Assembly: GCA_964035545.1 (NCBI GenBank)
Contig: OZ037771.1
Location: 9,679,408 to 9,743,407 of the forward strand
Direction of reading: 5' to 3'
From: Bugula neritina
Taxonomy: Eukaryota > Bryozoa > Gymnolaemata > Cheilostomatida > Bugulidae
DNA: 64,000 nt
In this document: positions 1-12,270 of the stretch, in pieces
Position numbering within the stretch: the stretch's first letter is position 1
How the letters are laid out: every line of letters starts with the position of its first letter
The notes under the pieces: generated by a model
What the model was told of the DNA's origin: nothing
The model's database searches: none
Seen by the model: only the letters and a program-made list of their open reading frames with translations
Position numbers and translations under genes: made by a program

Positions 1-112
1 AACGTGCTAAAAAGTGCCTATATGTGCCTGAATGCGCCAAAAGTGCCTAAATGTGCTAAAAAGTGCCTAAAAGTGCCCAAAAGTGCCTAAATATGCCTAA
101 ATGTGCTAAAAT
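1..112 (+). repeat. Distinct decamer satellite, GTGCCTAAAT family
   Basis: Eleven consecutive units, ten of 10 bp and one of 9 bp (34-42), begin at 4, 14, 24, 34, 43, 53, 63, 73, 83, 93 and 103. They vary around GTGCCTAAAT and GTGCTAAAAA. The sequence differs from the main array but keeps the 10-bp period, and the register runs straight into the first main-family unit at 113-122. The left end is cut by the window, so the true extent is unknown. The reverse complement, ATTTAGGCAC, resembles the ATTTAGGTAT variant unit of the main array, so the two families may be distantly related. Confidence 0.9.
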
Positions 113-239
113 AAAATTCAGTATGTTGCAGTAACTTTCAATGTGTTGCATTGTATTTCAATATTTTACAGCGTGTTTCAGCATGTTGCAGTATGTTGCA
201 GCGCGATTCAGTGTGTTACAGTGTATTTCAGAAGTTTGC

Positions 240-360
240 AGTAGATTTCAGCATGTTGCAGAACATTTCAGTATGTTGACATATGTTTCAGTATGTTACA
301 GTACATTTCTGTATATTACAGTATACTTCAGTGTGTTGCAGTGTATTTAAGTATACTACA
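240..360 (+). repeat. Short duplicated segment, partner at 2397-2517
   Basis: A run containing the unusual GTTGACATATG and GTTGACGTATG variants occurs here and again 2,157 bp downstream, with the GTTGAC at 275 and 2432. Together with the 1213-2337/3421-4566 pair, it indicates that the left part of the array once expanded as units of about 2.2 kb. The middle of the unit has since diverged. Confidence 0.6.
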
Positions 361-1212
361 GCATATTTCAGTATGTTGCAGTATACTTTGATGCGTCGCA
401 GTATTTTTCAGTGTGTTGCCGTATGTTTCAGTGTGTTGCAGTGTACTTCAATATGTTGCAGTATATTTTAGTATTTGACAGTGTATTTCAGAATGTTGCA
501 GTATATTTTAGTATGTTGTATTATATTTCAGTATATTTCAGTGTGTTGCAGTATACTTCAATGTGTTGCAGTGTATTTCATTTTCTTTCAGTATGTTGCA
601 GCATATTTCAGTATGTTGAGTATGTTTCAGGATGATACACTATATTTCAGAATTTTGCAGTATATTTCACGGTGTTACAGTATACTTTAGCATTTTGCAG
701 TATAATTCAGTGTGTTACAGTACATTTTCCTATATTACACTATATTTCAGTGACTTGCCGTCTATTCCAGTATGCTACAGCATATTTCAATATTTTGCAG
801 TGTTTTTTAATGTGACGCAGTTTATTTCAGTATAATACTGTATATTTAGGTGTGTTGCAGTATATTTTAATGTGTTGCAGTGTGTTTCATTATGTTACAG
901 TGTATTTCGGTATGTTGCAGTATGTTGCAGTATATTTCAGTATGTTGCAGTATATTTCAGTATGTTGCAGTACGTTTCAGTATGTTACAATTTAATTCAG
1001 TATTTTGCGTATATTTCAGTGTGTTACAGTAAATTTCCTTATGTTGCAGTATATTTCAGTGTGCTGCAAGATATTTCAATGTGTTGCAGTGTATTTCAAT
1101 ATGTTACGGTGTAGTTCAATATGTTGCAGTATTTGGCAGTGTATTTCAGTATGTTGCAGTATCTTGCAGTATATTTGATTATGTTGCAGAATATTTCAGT
1201 ATGTTGCGTATG

Positions 1213-2337
1213 TTTCAGTGTGCTACAGCATATTTCAGTACGTAGCAGTGTTTTTCAATGTGGTACAGTATCTTTCAGTATATTACCGTATATCTAGGTA
1301 TGTTGCAGTTTACTCTAATGTGTTGCAGTGTATTTCAGTAAGTAACAGTGTATTTCAGTATGTTGCAGTATGTTGCAGTATATTTCAGTTTTTTACAGTG
1401 TATTTCAGTACGTTGCAGTATATTTTAGTGTATTACAGTATACTTCAGTATGTTACAGTACATTTCTGTATGTTACACTATATTTCAGTGAGTTGCACTG
1501 TAATTCAGTGTGCTACAGGATATTTCAGTATGTTGCAGTGTTTTTCAATGTGTTACAGTATCTTTCAGTATATTACCGTATATCTAGGTATGTTGCAGTT
1601 TATTTTGATGTGTTGCAGTGTATTTCCGTTTTTTTACAGTGTATTTCAGTATGTTGCAGTATGTTGCAGTATATTTCAGTTTTTTACAGTGTATTACAGT
1701 ACGTTGCAGTATATTTCAGTGTGCTACAGTATATTTCAGTATATTACCAAATATTTAGGTTTGTTGCGGTATGTTTCAGTATGTTGCAGTATGTTTCAGT
1801 ATGTTTCAGTATTTTACAGTACATTACTGTATATTACAGTATACTTCAGTGTGTTGCAGAGTATTTCACTATAATGCGTGTGTTTCAATGTGTTACAGTA
1901 TCTTTCAGTATATTACCGTATATTTAGGTATGTTGCAGCTCACTCCAATGTGTTGCAGTGTATTTCAATCTGTTACAGTATATTTCAGTATGTTGCAGTA
2001 TGTTGCAGTCTATTTCAATATGTTACAGTATGTTTCAGTATGATACAACATAATATAGTATTTTGCCGTATATTTCAGTGTGTTACAGTATATTTCTTTA
2101 TGTTGCAATATGTTTCGGTATGTTCTAGTATATTTCAGTGTGTTTCAGTATGTTTCGGTGTGTTACAGTACATGTTCGTATATTACGATTTACTTCGATA
2201 TGTTGCAGTATATTTCAGAATGTTGCAGTATGTTTTAGTATGTTACAGTATATTTCAGCATTTTGCAGTATCGTTCAGTGTGTTACAGTATATTTTATTT
2301 CAATGCAGTATATTGCAGTATGTATCACTGGTTTGCA
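1213..2337 (+). repeat. 1.1-kb duplicated block, left copy
   Basis: This block matches 3421-4566 with spacing that rises from 2,208 to 2,219 to 2,229 bp through 1-bp and 10-bp length changes. The match ends at TGTATCA (2331-2337). From 2338 this copy continues in the + orientation, whereas the right copy switches orientation immediately after the same TGTATCA. It therefore preserves the arrangement before the inversion. Confidence 0.8.
1271..1930 (+). repeat. Nested 290/340-bp repeats marked by TATTACCGTA
   Basis: The variant run CTTTCAGTATATTACCGTA, followed by an ATTTAGG or ATCTAGG unit, appears with TATTACCGTA at 1281, 1571 and 1911 (spacings 290 and 340 bp). The right copy of the block repeats the series at 3490, about 3780 (with one C to T change) and 4130. 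The same mark, inverted, recurs across the minus-oriented array as TACCCAAATATATGGTAATA. It is therefore an ancestral higher-order landmark shared by both orientations. Confidence 0.75.
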
Positions 2338-3420
2338 ACATATTTCAGTAGGTTACCATGTATTCCGGTATGTTGCAGTATATTTCAATGTGTTTCAGTG
2401 TATTTCAGCATGTTGCAAAACATTTCAGTATGTTGACGTATGTTTCAGTATGTTACAGTACATCTCTGTATAGTACAGTGTACTCCAGTGTGTTGCAGTG
2501 TATTTCAGTATGCTACAGGATATTTCACTATGTTGCAGTATTTTTCAATGTCTCGCAGTATATTTCAGTATGTTGCCGTATGTGTCAGTGTGTTGCAGTA
2601 TATTTTAATGTGTTGCAGTGTATTTCAAAATGTTACAGTGTATTTGTGTATGTTGCAGTATCTTGCAGTATATTGCAGTGTATTTCAGTATGTTACAGTG
2701 TATTTCAGTATGTTGCTGTATCTTGCAGTATATTTCAGTATGTTGCAGAATGTTGCAGTATATTTCAGTAGTTTGAAACATATTTTAGTAGGTTACCTTA
2801 GATTTTGGTACTTTGCAGTATATTCCAATGTGTTGCAGTGTATTTCAATATCTTACAGTGTATTTCAGTATGTTTCAATATTTTTAGAAATCTATCAGTA
2901 TGTTGAATTATAATTCAGTATGTTGCAGTGTAATTCATTATGTTGCAGTATATTTCAGTATGTTGTTATATGTTTCAGTATTTTACAGTACATTTTTGTA
3001 TATTACAGTATACTTCAGCGTGTTGCAGAGTGTTTCACTAAAATGCGGTATGTTTCAATGTGTTACAGTGTTTTTCAGTAGGTAATCATATATTTTGGTA
3101 TGTTGCGGTATTTTTTAATATGTTGCGGTGTAATTCAATTTGTTGCAGTGTATTTCAGTATGTTGCAGTGTGTCGCGGTATCTAGCAGTGTATTTCAGTT
3201 TGTTACAGTATATTTCATTATGTTGCACATTTGCAGTATTTTTCGGTATGTTGCAGTAAATTTCAGTGGTTTGCAACCTATTTCAGTATCTTGCCATATA
3301 TTTCGGTTTTTTGCGATATGTTTCTGTATACTACAGTATACTTCAGCGTGTTACAGTATATTTCAGTATGTTACAGTACATTTCCGTATATTAAACTATA
3401 TCTCAGTGAGTTGCAGTGTA

Positions 3421-4566
3421 TTTCAGTGTGCTACAGCAAAATTTCAGTACGTTGCAGTGTTTTTCAATTTGGTACAGTATCTTTCAGTATATTACCGTAT
3501 ATCTAGGTATGTTGCAGTTTATTCTGGTGTGTTGCAGTGTATTTCAGTATGTTACAGTGTATTTCAGTATGTTGCAGTATGTTGCAGTATATTTCAGTTT
3601 TTTACAGTGTATTTCAGTACGTTGCAGTATATTTCAGTGTGTTACAGTATACTTCAGTATGTTACAGTACATTTCCGTATATTACACTATATTTCAGCGA
3701 GTTGCACTGTACTTCAGTGTGCTACCGCACATTTCAGTATGTTGCAGTGTTTTTCAATGTGTTACAGTATCTTTCAGTATATTACTGTATATCTAGGTAT
3801 GTTGCAGTTTATTTTAATGTGTTGCATTGTATTTCCGTTTTTTTACAGTGTATTTCAGTATGTTGCAGTATGTTGCAGTATATTTCAGTTTTTTACAGTG
3901 TATTTCAGTACGTTGCAGTGTATTTCAGTGTGTTACAGTATATTTCAGTATATTACCAAATATTTAGGTTTGTTGCGGTATGTTTCAGTATGTTTCAGTA
4001 TGTTGTAGTATGTTTCAGTATGTTTCAGTATTTTACAGTACATTTCTGTATATTACAGTATACTTCAGTGTGTTGCAGAGTATTTCACTATAATGCGTGT
4101 GTTTCAATGTGTTACAGTATCTTTCAGTATATTACCGTATATTTAGGTATGTTGCAGCTCACTCCAATGTGTTGCAGTGTATTTCAATATGTTACAGTGT
4201 ATTTCAGTATGTTGCAGTCTTTTTCAGTATGTTGCAGTCTATTTCAATATGTTACAGTATATTTCAGTATGATACAACATAATCCAGTATTTTGCTGTAT
4301 ATTTCAATGTGTTACAGTATTTTTCTTTATGTTGCAATATGTTTCGGTATGTTCTAGTATATTTCAGTATGTTTCAGTATGTTTCAGTACGTTTCGGTGT
4401 GTTACAGTACATGTTCGTATATTACGATTTACTTCGATATGTTGCAGTATATTTCAGAATGTTGCAGTATGTTTTAGTATGTTACAGTATATTTCAGCAT
4501 TTTGCAGTATCGTTCAGTGTGTTACAGTATATTTTATTTTGTTGCAGTATATTGCAGTATGTATCA
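3421..4566 (+). repeat. 1.1-kb duplicated block, right copy, ending at inversion
   Basis: This is the right partner of 1213-2337. Its last part (4138-4566) is also the start of the 3,393-bp unit that was later duplicated to 7531-7959. The block stops at the inversion point. Confidence 0.8.
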
Positions 4567-4571
4567 TACTG
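4555..4571. other. Orientation-switch junction with short dyad
   Basis: CAGTATG (4555-4561) and CATACTG (4565-4571) are perfect 7-bp inverted arms around a 3-bp centre. Left of it the + strand carries TTTCAG/TTGCAG units; right of it the + strand carries CTGAAA/CTGCAA units. Comparison with the unswitched copy at 2331-2337 puts the breakpoint just after 4566. Confidence 0.9.
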
Positions 4572-7530
4572 AAATACCGAAATAAGCTGCAACATACTGC
4601 AACATACTGAAATACACTGTAACATACTAAAATACACTGCAACATACTAAAATACACTGCAACATTCTGCAACATACTTAAACAAACTGAAATACACTGT
4701 AACATAATGAAATACACTGCAACACATTGAAATATACTGCAACAAACTGAAATACACTGCGACATACTGAAATGTACTGCAACATACTGAAATACACTGC
4801 AACATATCGAAGTATATTGTAATAAACGGACATGTACTGTAACATACTGAAACATACTGAATTACACTGCAACATACTGCAACATACTGAAGTACACTGT
4901 AACGTTTTGAAATACACTGCAACACATCGAAATATACCGCAACACACTGAAATATACTGCAACACATCCAAGTACATCGTAATATACGGACATGTACTGT
5001 AACATACTGAAACATACTGAAACATACTGAAACAAAATGAAATATACTCTAACACACTGAGTAATACTGCAAAATGCTGAAATAGACTGTAACACAGTGA
5101 AGTATACTGCAAAATTCTGAAATATACTGTGAGATACTGAAATATGCCTCAACATACTCAAATATACTGCATGATACCGCAACATACGTAAATACACTGC
5201 AACGTACTGGAATACACTGCAACATACTGCAACGTACTGAAGTACACTGTACATATTGAAATACACTGCAACACATTGAAATATACTTCAACACACTGAA
5301 ATATACTAAAACATACTGAAATATACTGCAACATACTGCAACATACTGAAATACACTGTAATAAACTGAAATACACTGCAACCCATTGGAATATACTGCA
5401 ACATACCCAAATATATGGTAATATACTTAAATATACTGCAACATACCGCAGCCTACTGAAAAACACGGTAACAAACTGAAATACGCTGCAACACATTGGA
5501 ATATACTGCAACATACCCAAATAAATGGTAATATACTGAAATATACTGAAATACACTGTAACACATTGAAAAATACTGCAACAATCTGAAAGACACTACA
5601 ACTCACTGAAGTATAGTGTAATATACGGAAATGTACTGGAACATACTGATATTTACTGCAACACACTGAAATATACTGCAACATACTGATATACACTGTA
5701 AAATACCAAAATAAACTGCAACATACTGCAACATACTGAAATACACTGTAACGTACTAAAATACACTGCAACATTCTGCAACATTCTTCAACATACAGAA
5801 ATACACTGTAACATAATGAAATACACTGCAACACATTGAAGTATACCGCAACACACTGGAACATACTGCAACACATCCAAGTACATCGTAATATACGGAG
5901 ATGTACTGTAACATACTGAAACATACTGAAACAAACTGAAACAAATGGAAATATACTGTAACACACTGATTAATACAGCAAAACGCTGAAATATACTGTA
6001 ACACAGTGAAGTATACTGCAAAATTCTGGAACATGCTGTAACATACTAAAACATGAGCAATATACTGAAAAACGCCTCAACATACTCAAATATACTGCAA
6101 GATACTGCAACATACGTATATGCACTGTAACATACTGAAATATAGTGCAACATACTGCAACATACTGAAATACACCGTAACAAACTGAAATAAACTGCAA
6201 CACATTGGAATATACTGCAACATACCCAAATATATTGTAATATACTGAATTATACTGAAATACACTGTAACACATTGAAAAATACTGCAACATACTGAAA
6301 GACACTTCAACTCACTGAAGTATAGTGTAATATACGGAAATGCACTGTAACATACTGATATTTACTGTAACACACTGAAATATACTGCAACATACTGAAT
6401 TACACTGTAACGTATTAAAATACAGTGCAACATTCTGCAACATACTTCAACATACGGAAATAGACTGTTACATAATGAAATACACTGCAACATACTGCAA
6501 CATACTGAAGTACACTGTAAAATATTGAAATACACTGCATCACATTGGAATATACTGCAACACACTGAAATATGCTGCAACATACTGAAATATACTGCAA
6601 CATACTGCAACATACTGAAATGCACTGTAATATACTAAAATACACTGCAACATACTAAAATACACTGCAACATTCTGCAACATACTTCAACATACTGAAA
6701 TAGACTGTAACATAATGAAATACACTGCAACATACTGCATTATGCTGAAGTACACTCTAAAATATTGAAATACAACGCAACACATTGGAATATACTGCAA
6801 AACACTGAAATATACTGCAACATACTGGAATATACTGCGACATACTGCAACATACTGAAATACACTGTAACATACTGCAACATACTGAAATACACTGTAA
6901 CAAACTGAAATACGCTGCAACACATTGGAATATACTGCAACATACCCAAATATATGGTAATATACTGATATATACTGCAACATACCGCAACATACTGAAA
7001 AACACTGTAACAAACTGAAATACGCTGCAACACATGGGAATATACTGCAACATACCCAAATAACTGGTAATATACTGAAATATACTTAAATACACTGTAA
7101 CACATTAAAAAATATTGCAACATACTGAAAGACACTACAACTCACTGAAGTACAGTGCAATATACAGAAATGTACTGTAACATACTGATATTTACTGTAA
7201 CACACTGAAATATACTGCAACATACTGAAATACACTGCAACATTCCGAAATAAGCTGCAACATACTGCAACATACTGAAATACACTGTAAAATACTAAAA
7301 TACACTGCAACCTACTAAAATACACTGCAACATTCTGCAACATACTTCAACATACTGAAATACGCTGTAACATAATGAAATACACTGCAACACATTGAAA
7401 TATACTGCAACAAACTGAAATAGACTGCAACATACTGAAATACACTGCAACATATTGAAGTATATTGTAATATGCGGACATGTACTGTAACATACTGAAA
7501 CACACTGAAACATACTGAAACATACTGAAT
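4567..7530 (-). repeat. Decamer satellite array, CAG strand on minus
   Basis: The + strand reads ACTGCAACAT and ACTGAAATAC units. Landmark variants include TACCCAAATATATGGTAATA (for example near 5410 and 6226) and the CGGACATGTACTG mark (4827, 4986, 7474). The only features are the repeat and its internal duplications. Confidence 0.95.
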
Positions 7531-7959
7531 TATATTTAGGTATGTTGCAGCTCACTCCAATGTGTTGCAGTGTATTTCAATATGTTACAGTGTATTTCAG
7601 TATGTTGCAGTCTTTTTCAGTATGTTGCAGTCTATTTCAATATGTTACAGTATATTTCAGTATGATACAACATAATCCAGTATTTTGCTGTATATTTCAA
7701 TGTGTTACAGTATTTTTCTTTATGTTGCAATATGTTTCGGTATGTTCTAGTATATTTCAGTATGTTTCAGTATGTTTCAGTATGTTTCGGTGTGTTACAG
7801 TACATGTTCGTATATTACGATTTACTTCGATATGTTGCAGTATATTTCAGAATGTTGCAGTATGTTTTAGTATGTTACAGTATATTTCAGCATTTTGCAG
7901 TATCGTTCAGTGTGTTACAGTATATTTTATTTTGTTGCAGTATATTGCAGTATGTATCA
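7531..7959 (+). repeat. + oriented island inside the minus-oriented array
   Basis: This 429-bp stretch has the CAG strand back on +. It is a near-identical copy of 4138-4566. Its left edge (7530/7531) is the tandem-duplication joint and its right edge is the copied inversion joint. No second independent inversion is needed to explain it. Confidence 0.93.
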
Positions 7960-7964
7960 TACTG
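7948..7964. other. Copied orientation-switch junction
   Basis: The same CAGTATG-TAT-CATACTG dyad as at 4555-4571, exactly 3,393 bp downstream, with identical flanks. Confidence 0.9.
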
Positions 7965-9091
7965 AAATACCGAAATAAGCTGCAACATACTGCAACATAC
8001 TGAAATACACTGTAACATACTAAAACACACTGCAACATACTAAAATACACTGCAACATTCTGCAACATACTTAAACAAACTGAAATACACTGTAACATAA
8101 TGAAATACACTGCAACACATTGAAATATACTGCAACAAACTGAAATACACTGCGACATACTGAAATGTACTGCAACATACTGAAATACACTGCAACATAT
8201 CGAAGTATATTGTAATAGACGGACATGTACTGTAACATACTGAAACATACTGAATTACAGTGCAACATACTGCAACATACTGAAGTACACTGTAACGTTT
8301 TGAAATACACTGCAACACATCGAAATATACCGCAACACACTGAAATATACTGCAACACATCCAAGTACATCGTAATATACGGACATGTACTGTAACATAC
8401 TGAAACATACTGAAACATACTGAAACAAAATGAAATATACTCTAACACACTGAGTAATACTGCAAAATGCTGAAATATACTGTAACACAGTGAAGTATAC
8501 TGCAAAATTCTGAAATATACTGTGAGATACTGAAATATGCCTCAACATACTCAAATATACTGCATGATACTGCAACATACGTAAATACACTGCAACGTAC
8601 TGGAATACACTGCAACATACTGCAACGTACTGAAGTACACTGTACATATTGAAATACACTGCAACACATTGAAATATACTTCAACACACTGAAATATACT
8701 AAAACATACTGAAATATACTGCAACATACTGCAACATACTGAAATACACTGTAATAAACTGAAATACACTGCAACCCATTGGAATATACTGCAACATACC
8801 CAAATATATGGTAATATACTTAAATATACTGCAACATACCGCAGCCTACTGAAAAACACGGTAACAAACTGAAATACGCTGCAACACATTGGAATATACT
8901 GCAACATACCCAAATAAATGGTAATATACTGAAATATACTGAAATACACTGTAACACATTGAAAAATACTGCAACAATCTGAAAGACACTACAACTCACT
9001 GAAATATAGTGTAATATACGGAAATGTACTGGAACATACTGATATTTACTGCAACACACTGAAATATACTGCAACATACTGAAATACACTG

Positions 9092-12000
9092 TAAAATACC
9101 AAAATAAACTGCAACATACTGCAACATACTGAAATACACTGTAACATACTAAAATACACTGCAACATTCTGTAACATTCTTCAACATACAGAAATACACT
9201 GTAACATAATGAAATACACTGCAACACATTGAAGTATACCGCAACACACTGGAACATACTGCAACACATCCAAGTACATCGTAATATACGGAGATGTACT
9301 GTAACATACTGAAACATACTGAAACAAACTGAAACAAATGGAAATATACTGTAACACACTGATTAATACAGCAAAACGCTGAAATATACTGTAACACAGT
9401 GAAGTATACTGCAAAATTCTGGAACATGCAGTAACATACTAAAACATGAGCAATATACTGAAAAACGCCTCAACATACTCAAATATACTGCAAGATACTG
9501 CAACATACGTATATGCACTGTAACATACTGAAATATAGTGCAACATACTGCAACATACTGAAATACACCGTAACAAACTGAAATACACTGCAACACATTG
9601 GAATATACTGCAACATACCCAAATATATTGTAATATACTGAATTATACTGAAATACACTGTAACACATTGAAAAATACTGCAACATACTGAAAGACACTT
9701 CAACTCGCTGAAGTATAGTGTAATATACGGAAATGCACTGTAACATACTGATATTTACTGTAACACACTGAAATATACTGCAACATACTGAAATACACTG
9801 TAACATACCGAAATAAACTGCAACATACTGAATTACACTGTAACGTATTAAAATACAGTGCAACATTCTGCAACATACTTCAACATACGGAAATAGACTG
9901 TAACATAATGAAATACACTGCAAGATACTGCAACATACTGAAGTACACTGTAAAATATTGAAATACACTGCATCACATTGGAATATACTGCAACACACTG
10001 AAATATGCTGCAACATCCTGAAATATACTGCAACATACTGCAACATACTGAAATGCACTGTAATATACTAAAATACACTGCAACATACTAAAATACACTG
10101 CAACATTCTGCAACATACTTCAACATACTGAAATAGACTGTAACATAATGAAATACACTGCAACATACTGCATTATGCTGAAGTACACTCTAAAATATTG
10201 AAATACAACGCAACACATTGGAATATACTGCAACACACTGAAATATACTGCAACATACTGGAATATACTGCGACATACTGCAACATACTGAAATACACTG
10301 TAACATACTGCAACATACTGAAATACACTGTAACAAACTGAAATACGCTGCAACACATTGGAATATACTGCAACATACCCAAATATATGGTAATATACTG
10401 ATATATACTGCAACATACCGCAACATACTGAAAAACACTGTAACAAACTGAAATACGCTGCAACACATGGGAATATACTGCAACATACCCAAATATATTG
10501 TAATATACTGAATTATACTGAAATACACTGTAACACATTGAAAAATACTGCAACATACTGAAAGACACTTCAACTCACTGAAGTATAGTGTAATATACGG
10601 AAATGCACTGTAACATACTGATATTTACTGTAACACACTGAAATATACTGCAACATACTGAAATACACTGCAACATTCCGAAATAAGCTGAAACATACCG
10701 CAACATACTGAAATACACTGTAAAATACTAAAATACACTGCAACCTACTAAAATACACTGCAACATTCTGCAACATACTTCAACATACTGAAATACGCTG
10801 TAACATAATGAAATACACTGCAACACATTGAAATATACTGCAACAAACTGAAATAGACTGCAACATACTGAAATGTACTGCAACATACTTAAATACACTG
10901 CAACATATCGAAGAATATAGTAATATGCGGACATGTACTGTAACATACTGAAACACACTGAAACATACTGAGACATACTGAAACATACTTCAACACACTG
11001 AAATATACTAAAACATACTGAAATATACTGAAACATACAGCAACATACTGAAATACACCGTAAAAAACTGAAATACACTGCAACACATTGGAATATACTG
11101 CAACATACCCAAGTATATGGTAATATACTGAAATTTACTGCAACATACCGCAACGTTCTGAAAAACACTGCAACAAACTGAAATACGCTGCAACACATTG
11201 GAACATACTGCAACATACCAAAATAAATGGTAATATACTGAAATATACTGACATACACTGTAACACATTGAAAAACACTGCAACATACTGAAATACACTG
11301 TAACATACCAAAAAAAACTGCAACATACTGCAACATACTGAAATACACTGTAACATATTAAAATACTGTGCAACATTCTGCAACATTCTTCAACATACTG
11401 AAAGACACTGTAACATAATGAATTACACTGCAACACATTGAAATAAACCGCATCACACTGGAATACACTGCAACACATCCAAGTACATGGTATTCTACGG
11501 ACATGTACTGTAACATACTGAAACATACTGAAACATACTGCAACATTCTGAAGTACACTGTAAAATATTGAAATACAATGCAACACATTGGGATATACTG
11601 CAACACACTGAAATTTACTGCAACATACTGAAATATACTGCAACATCCTGCAACAAACTGAAGTACACTGTAACATACTGATATTTACTGCAACACACTG
11701 AAATATACTGCAACATACTGAAATACACTGTAACATACCAAAATAAACTGAAACATACTGCAACATACTGAAATACACTGTAACATACCAAAATAAACTG
11801 AAACATACTGCAACATACTGAAATACACTGTAACATACAGAAATACACTGTAACATATTGAAATACACTGCAACATACTGCAACATACTGAAGTACACTG
11901 TAAAATATTGAAATACATTGCAACACATTGGAATATACTGCAACACACTGAAATATACTGCAACATACTGAAATATACTGCAACATACTGCAACATACTG

Positions 12001-12270
12001 AAATACACTGAAACATACTGCAACATACTGAAGTACACTGTAAAATATTGAAATACACTGCAACACATTGGAATATACTGCAACATACCCAAATAACTGG
12101 TAATATACTGAAGTATACTGAAATACACTGTAACACATTGAAAAAGACTGCAACATACTGAAAGACACTACAACTCACTGAAGTATAGTGTATTATACGG
12201 AAATGTACTGTAACATACTGATATTTACTGCAACACACTGAAATATACTGCAACATACTGAAATACACTG
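9092..12270 (-). repeat. 3,179-bp tandem unit B, copy 1
   Basis: It begins TAAAATACCA at 9092; the same string starts copy 2 at 12271, directly abutting. It overlaps the 3' part of unit A copy 2, so it arose after that duplication. Most of the two copies is identical: the 386-codon stop-free frames at 11008-12168 and 14187-15347 translate identically. The exceptions include the patch at 10494-10611. Confidence 0.9.
10494..10611 (-). other. Candidate gene-conversion patch
   Basis: Equivalent positions in unit A copy 1 (about 7061-7178) and unit B copy 2 (about 13673-13790) agree with each other. They carry AAATAACTGGTAATA and ATTAAAAAATATTGC. This middle copy instead carries AAATATATTGTAATA, an AATTATACTG unit and AAATGCACTG. 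These match the sequences near 6226-6350 and 12800-12914. The spacing is unchanged on both sides, so the sequence was replaced without a length change. Confidence 0.7.

Larger units (their letters stand above)
113..4566 (+). repeat. Decamer satellite array, CAG strand on +
   Basis: The + strand is made of alternating decamers close to ATATTTCAGT and ATGTTGCAGT with scattered substitutions. Occasional 8-9-bp or 11-bp units break the phase, for example near 618, 1008, 1207, 1633 and 3225. Unit variants are more diverse here than further right, and internal duplications are less perfect. This suggests it is an older, less homogenised part of the array. Stop-free frames of up to 357 codons on this strand are explained by the repeat itself. 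No other feature was found. Confidence 0.95.
4138..7530. repeat. 3,393-bp higher-order unit A, copy 1 (contains inversion)
   Basis: The unit holds 429 bp in + orientation (4138-4566) followed by 2,964 bp in minus orientation (4567-7530). The sequence starting TATATTTAGG at 4138 reappears at 7531 directly after the unit's end, giving a head-to-tail duplication at 3,393 bp. From about 6394 the spacing to copy 2 becomes 3,433 bp, because copy 2 carries four extra decamers (about 9787-9826). Confidence 0.9.
7531..10963. repeat. Higher-order unit A, copy 2
   Basis: This is the second copy of 4138-7530. It begins with the + oriented island and repeats the same orientation switch 3,393 bp downstream of the first. 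It differs by a 40-bp (four-decamer) length change and scattered substitutions, plus the patch at 10494-10611. After about 10963 the sequence no longer follows copy 1, which ends at 7530. Confidence 0.88.

Noticed and set aside
1-112. Telomere repeat at the left edge
   Set aside because: GTGCCTAAAT units do not match known telomere repeats such as TTAGGG or TTTAGGG, and the run continues into another satellite rather than ending.
4555-4571. Terminator or stem-loop regulatory element
   Set aside because: The arms are only 7 bp with a 3-bp centre, in an array where opposite orientations meet. It is explained by the inversion joint.
3537-4610. 357-codon + frame that runs across the orientation switch
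   Set aside because: It is repeat-derived up to the inversion and then reads a different repeat peptide (KLQHTATY) to a chance stop. It marks the joint, not a gene.
7531-7959. Inserted mobile element in opposite orientation
   Set aside because: It is an exact-phase copy of 4138-4566 with no terminal repeats or target-site duplication; tandem duplication explains it.
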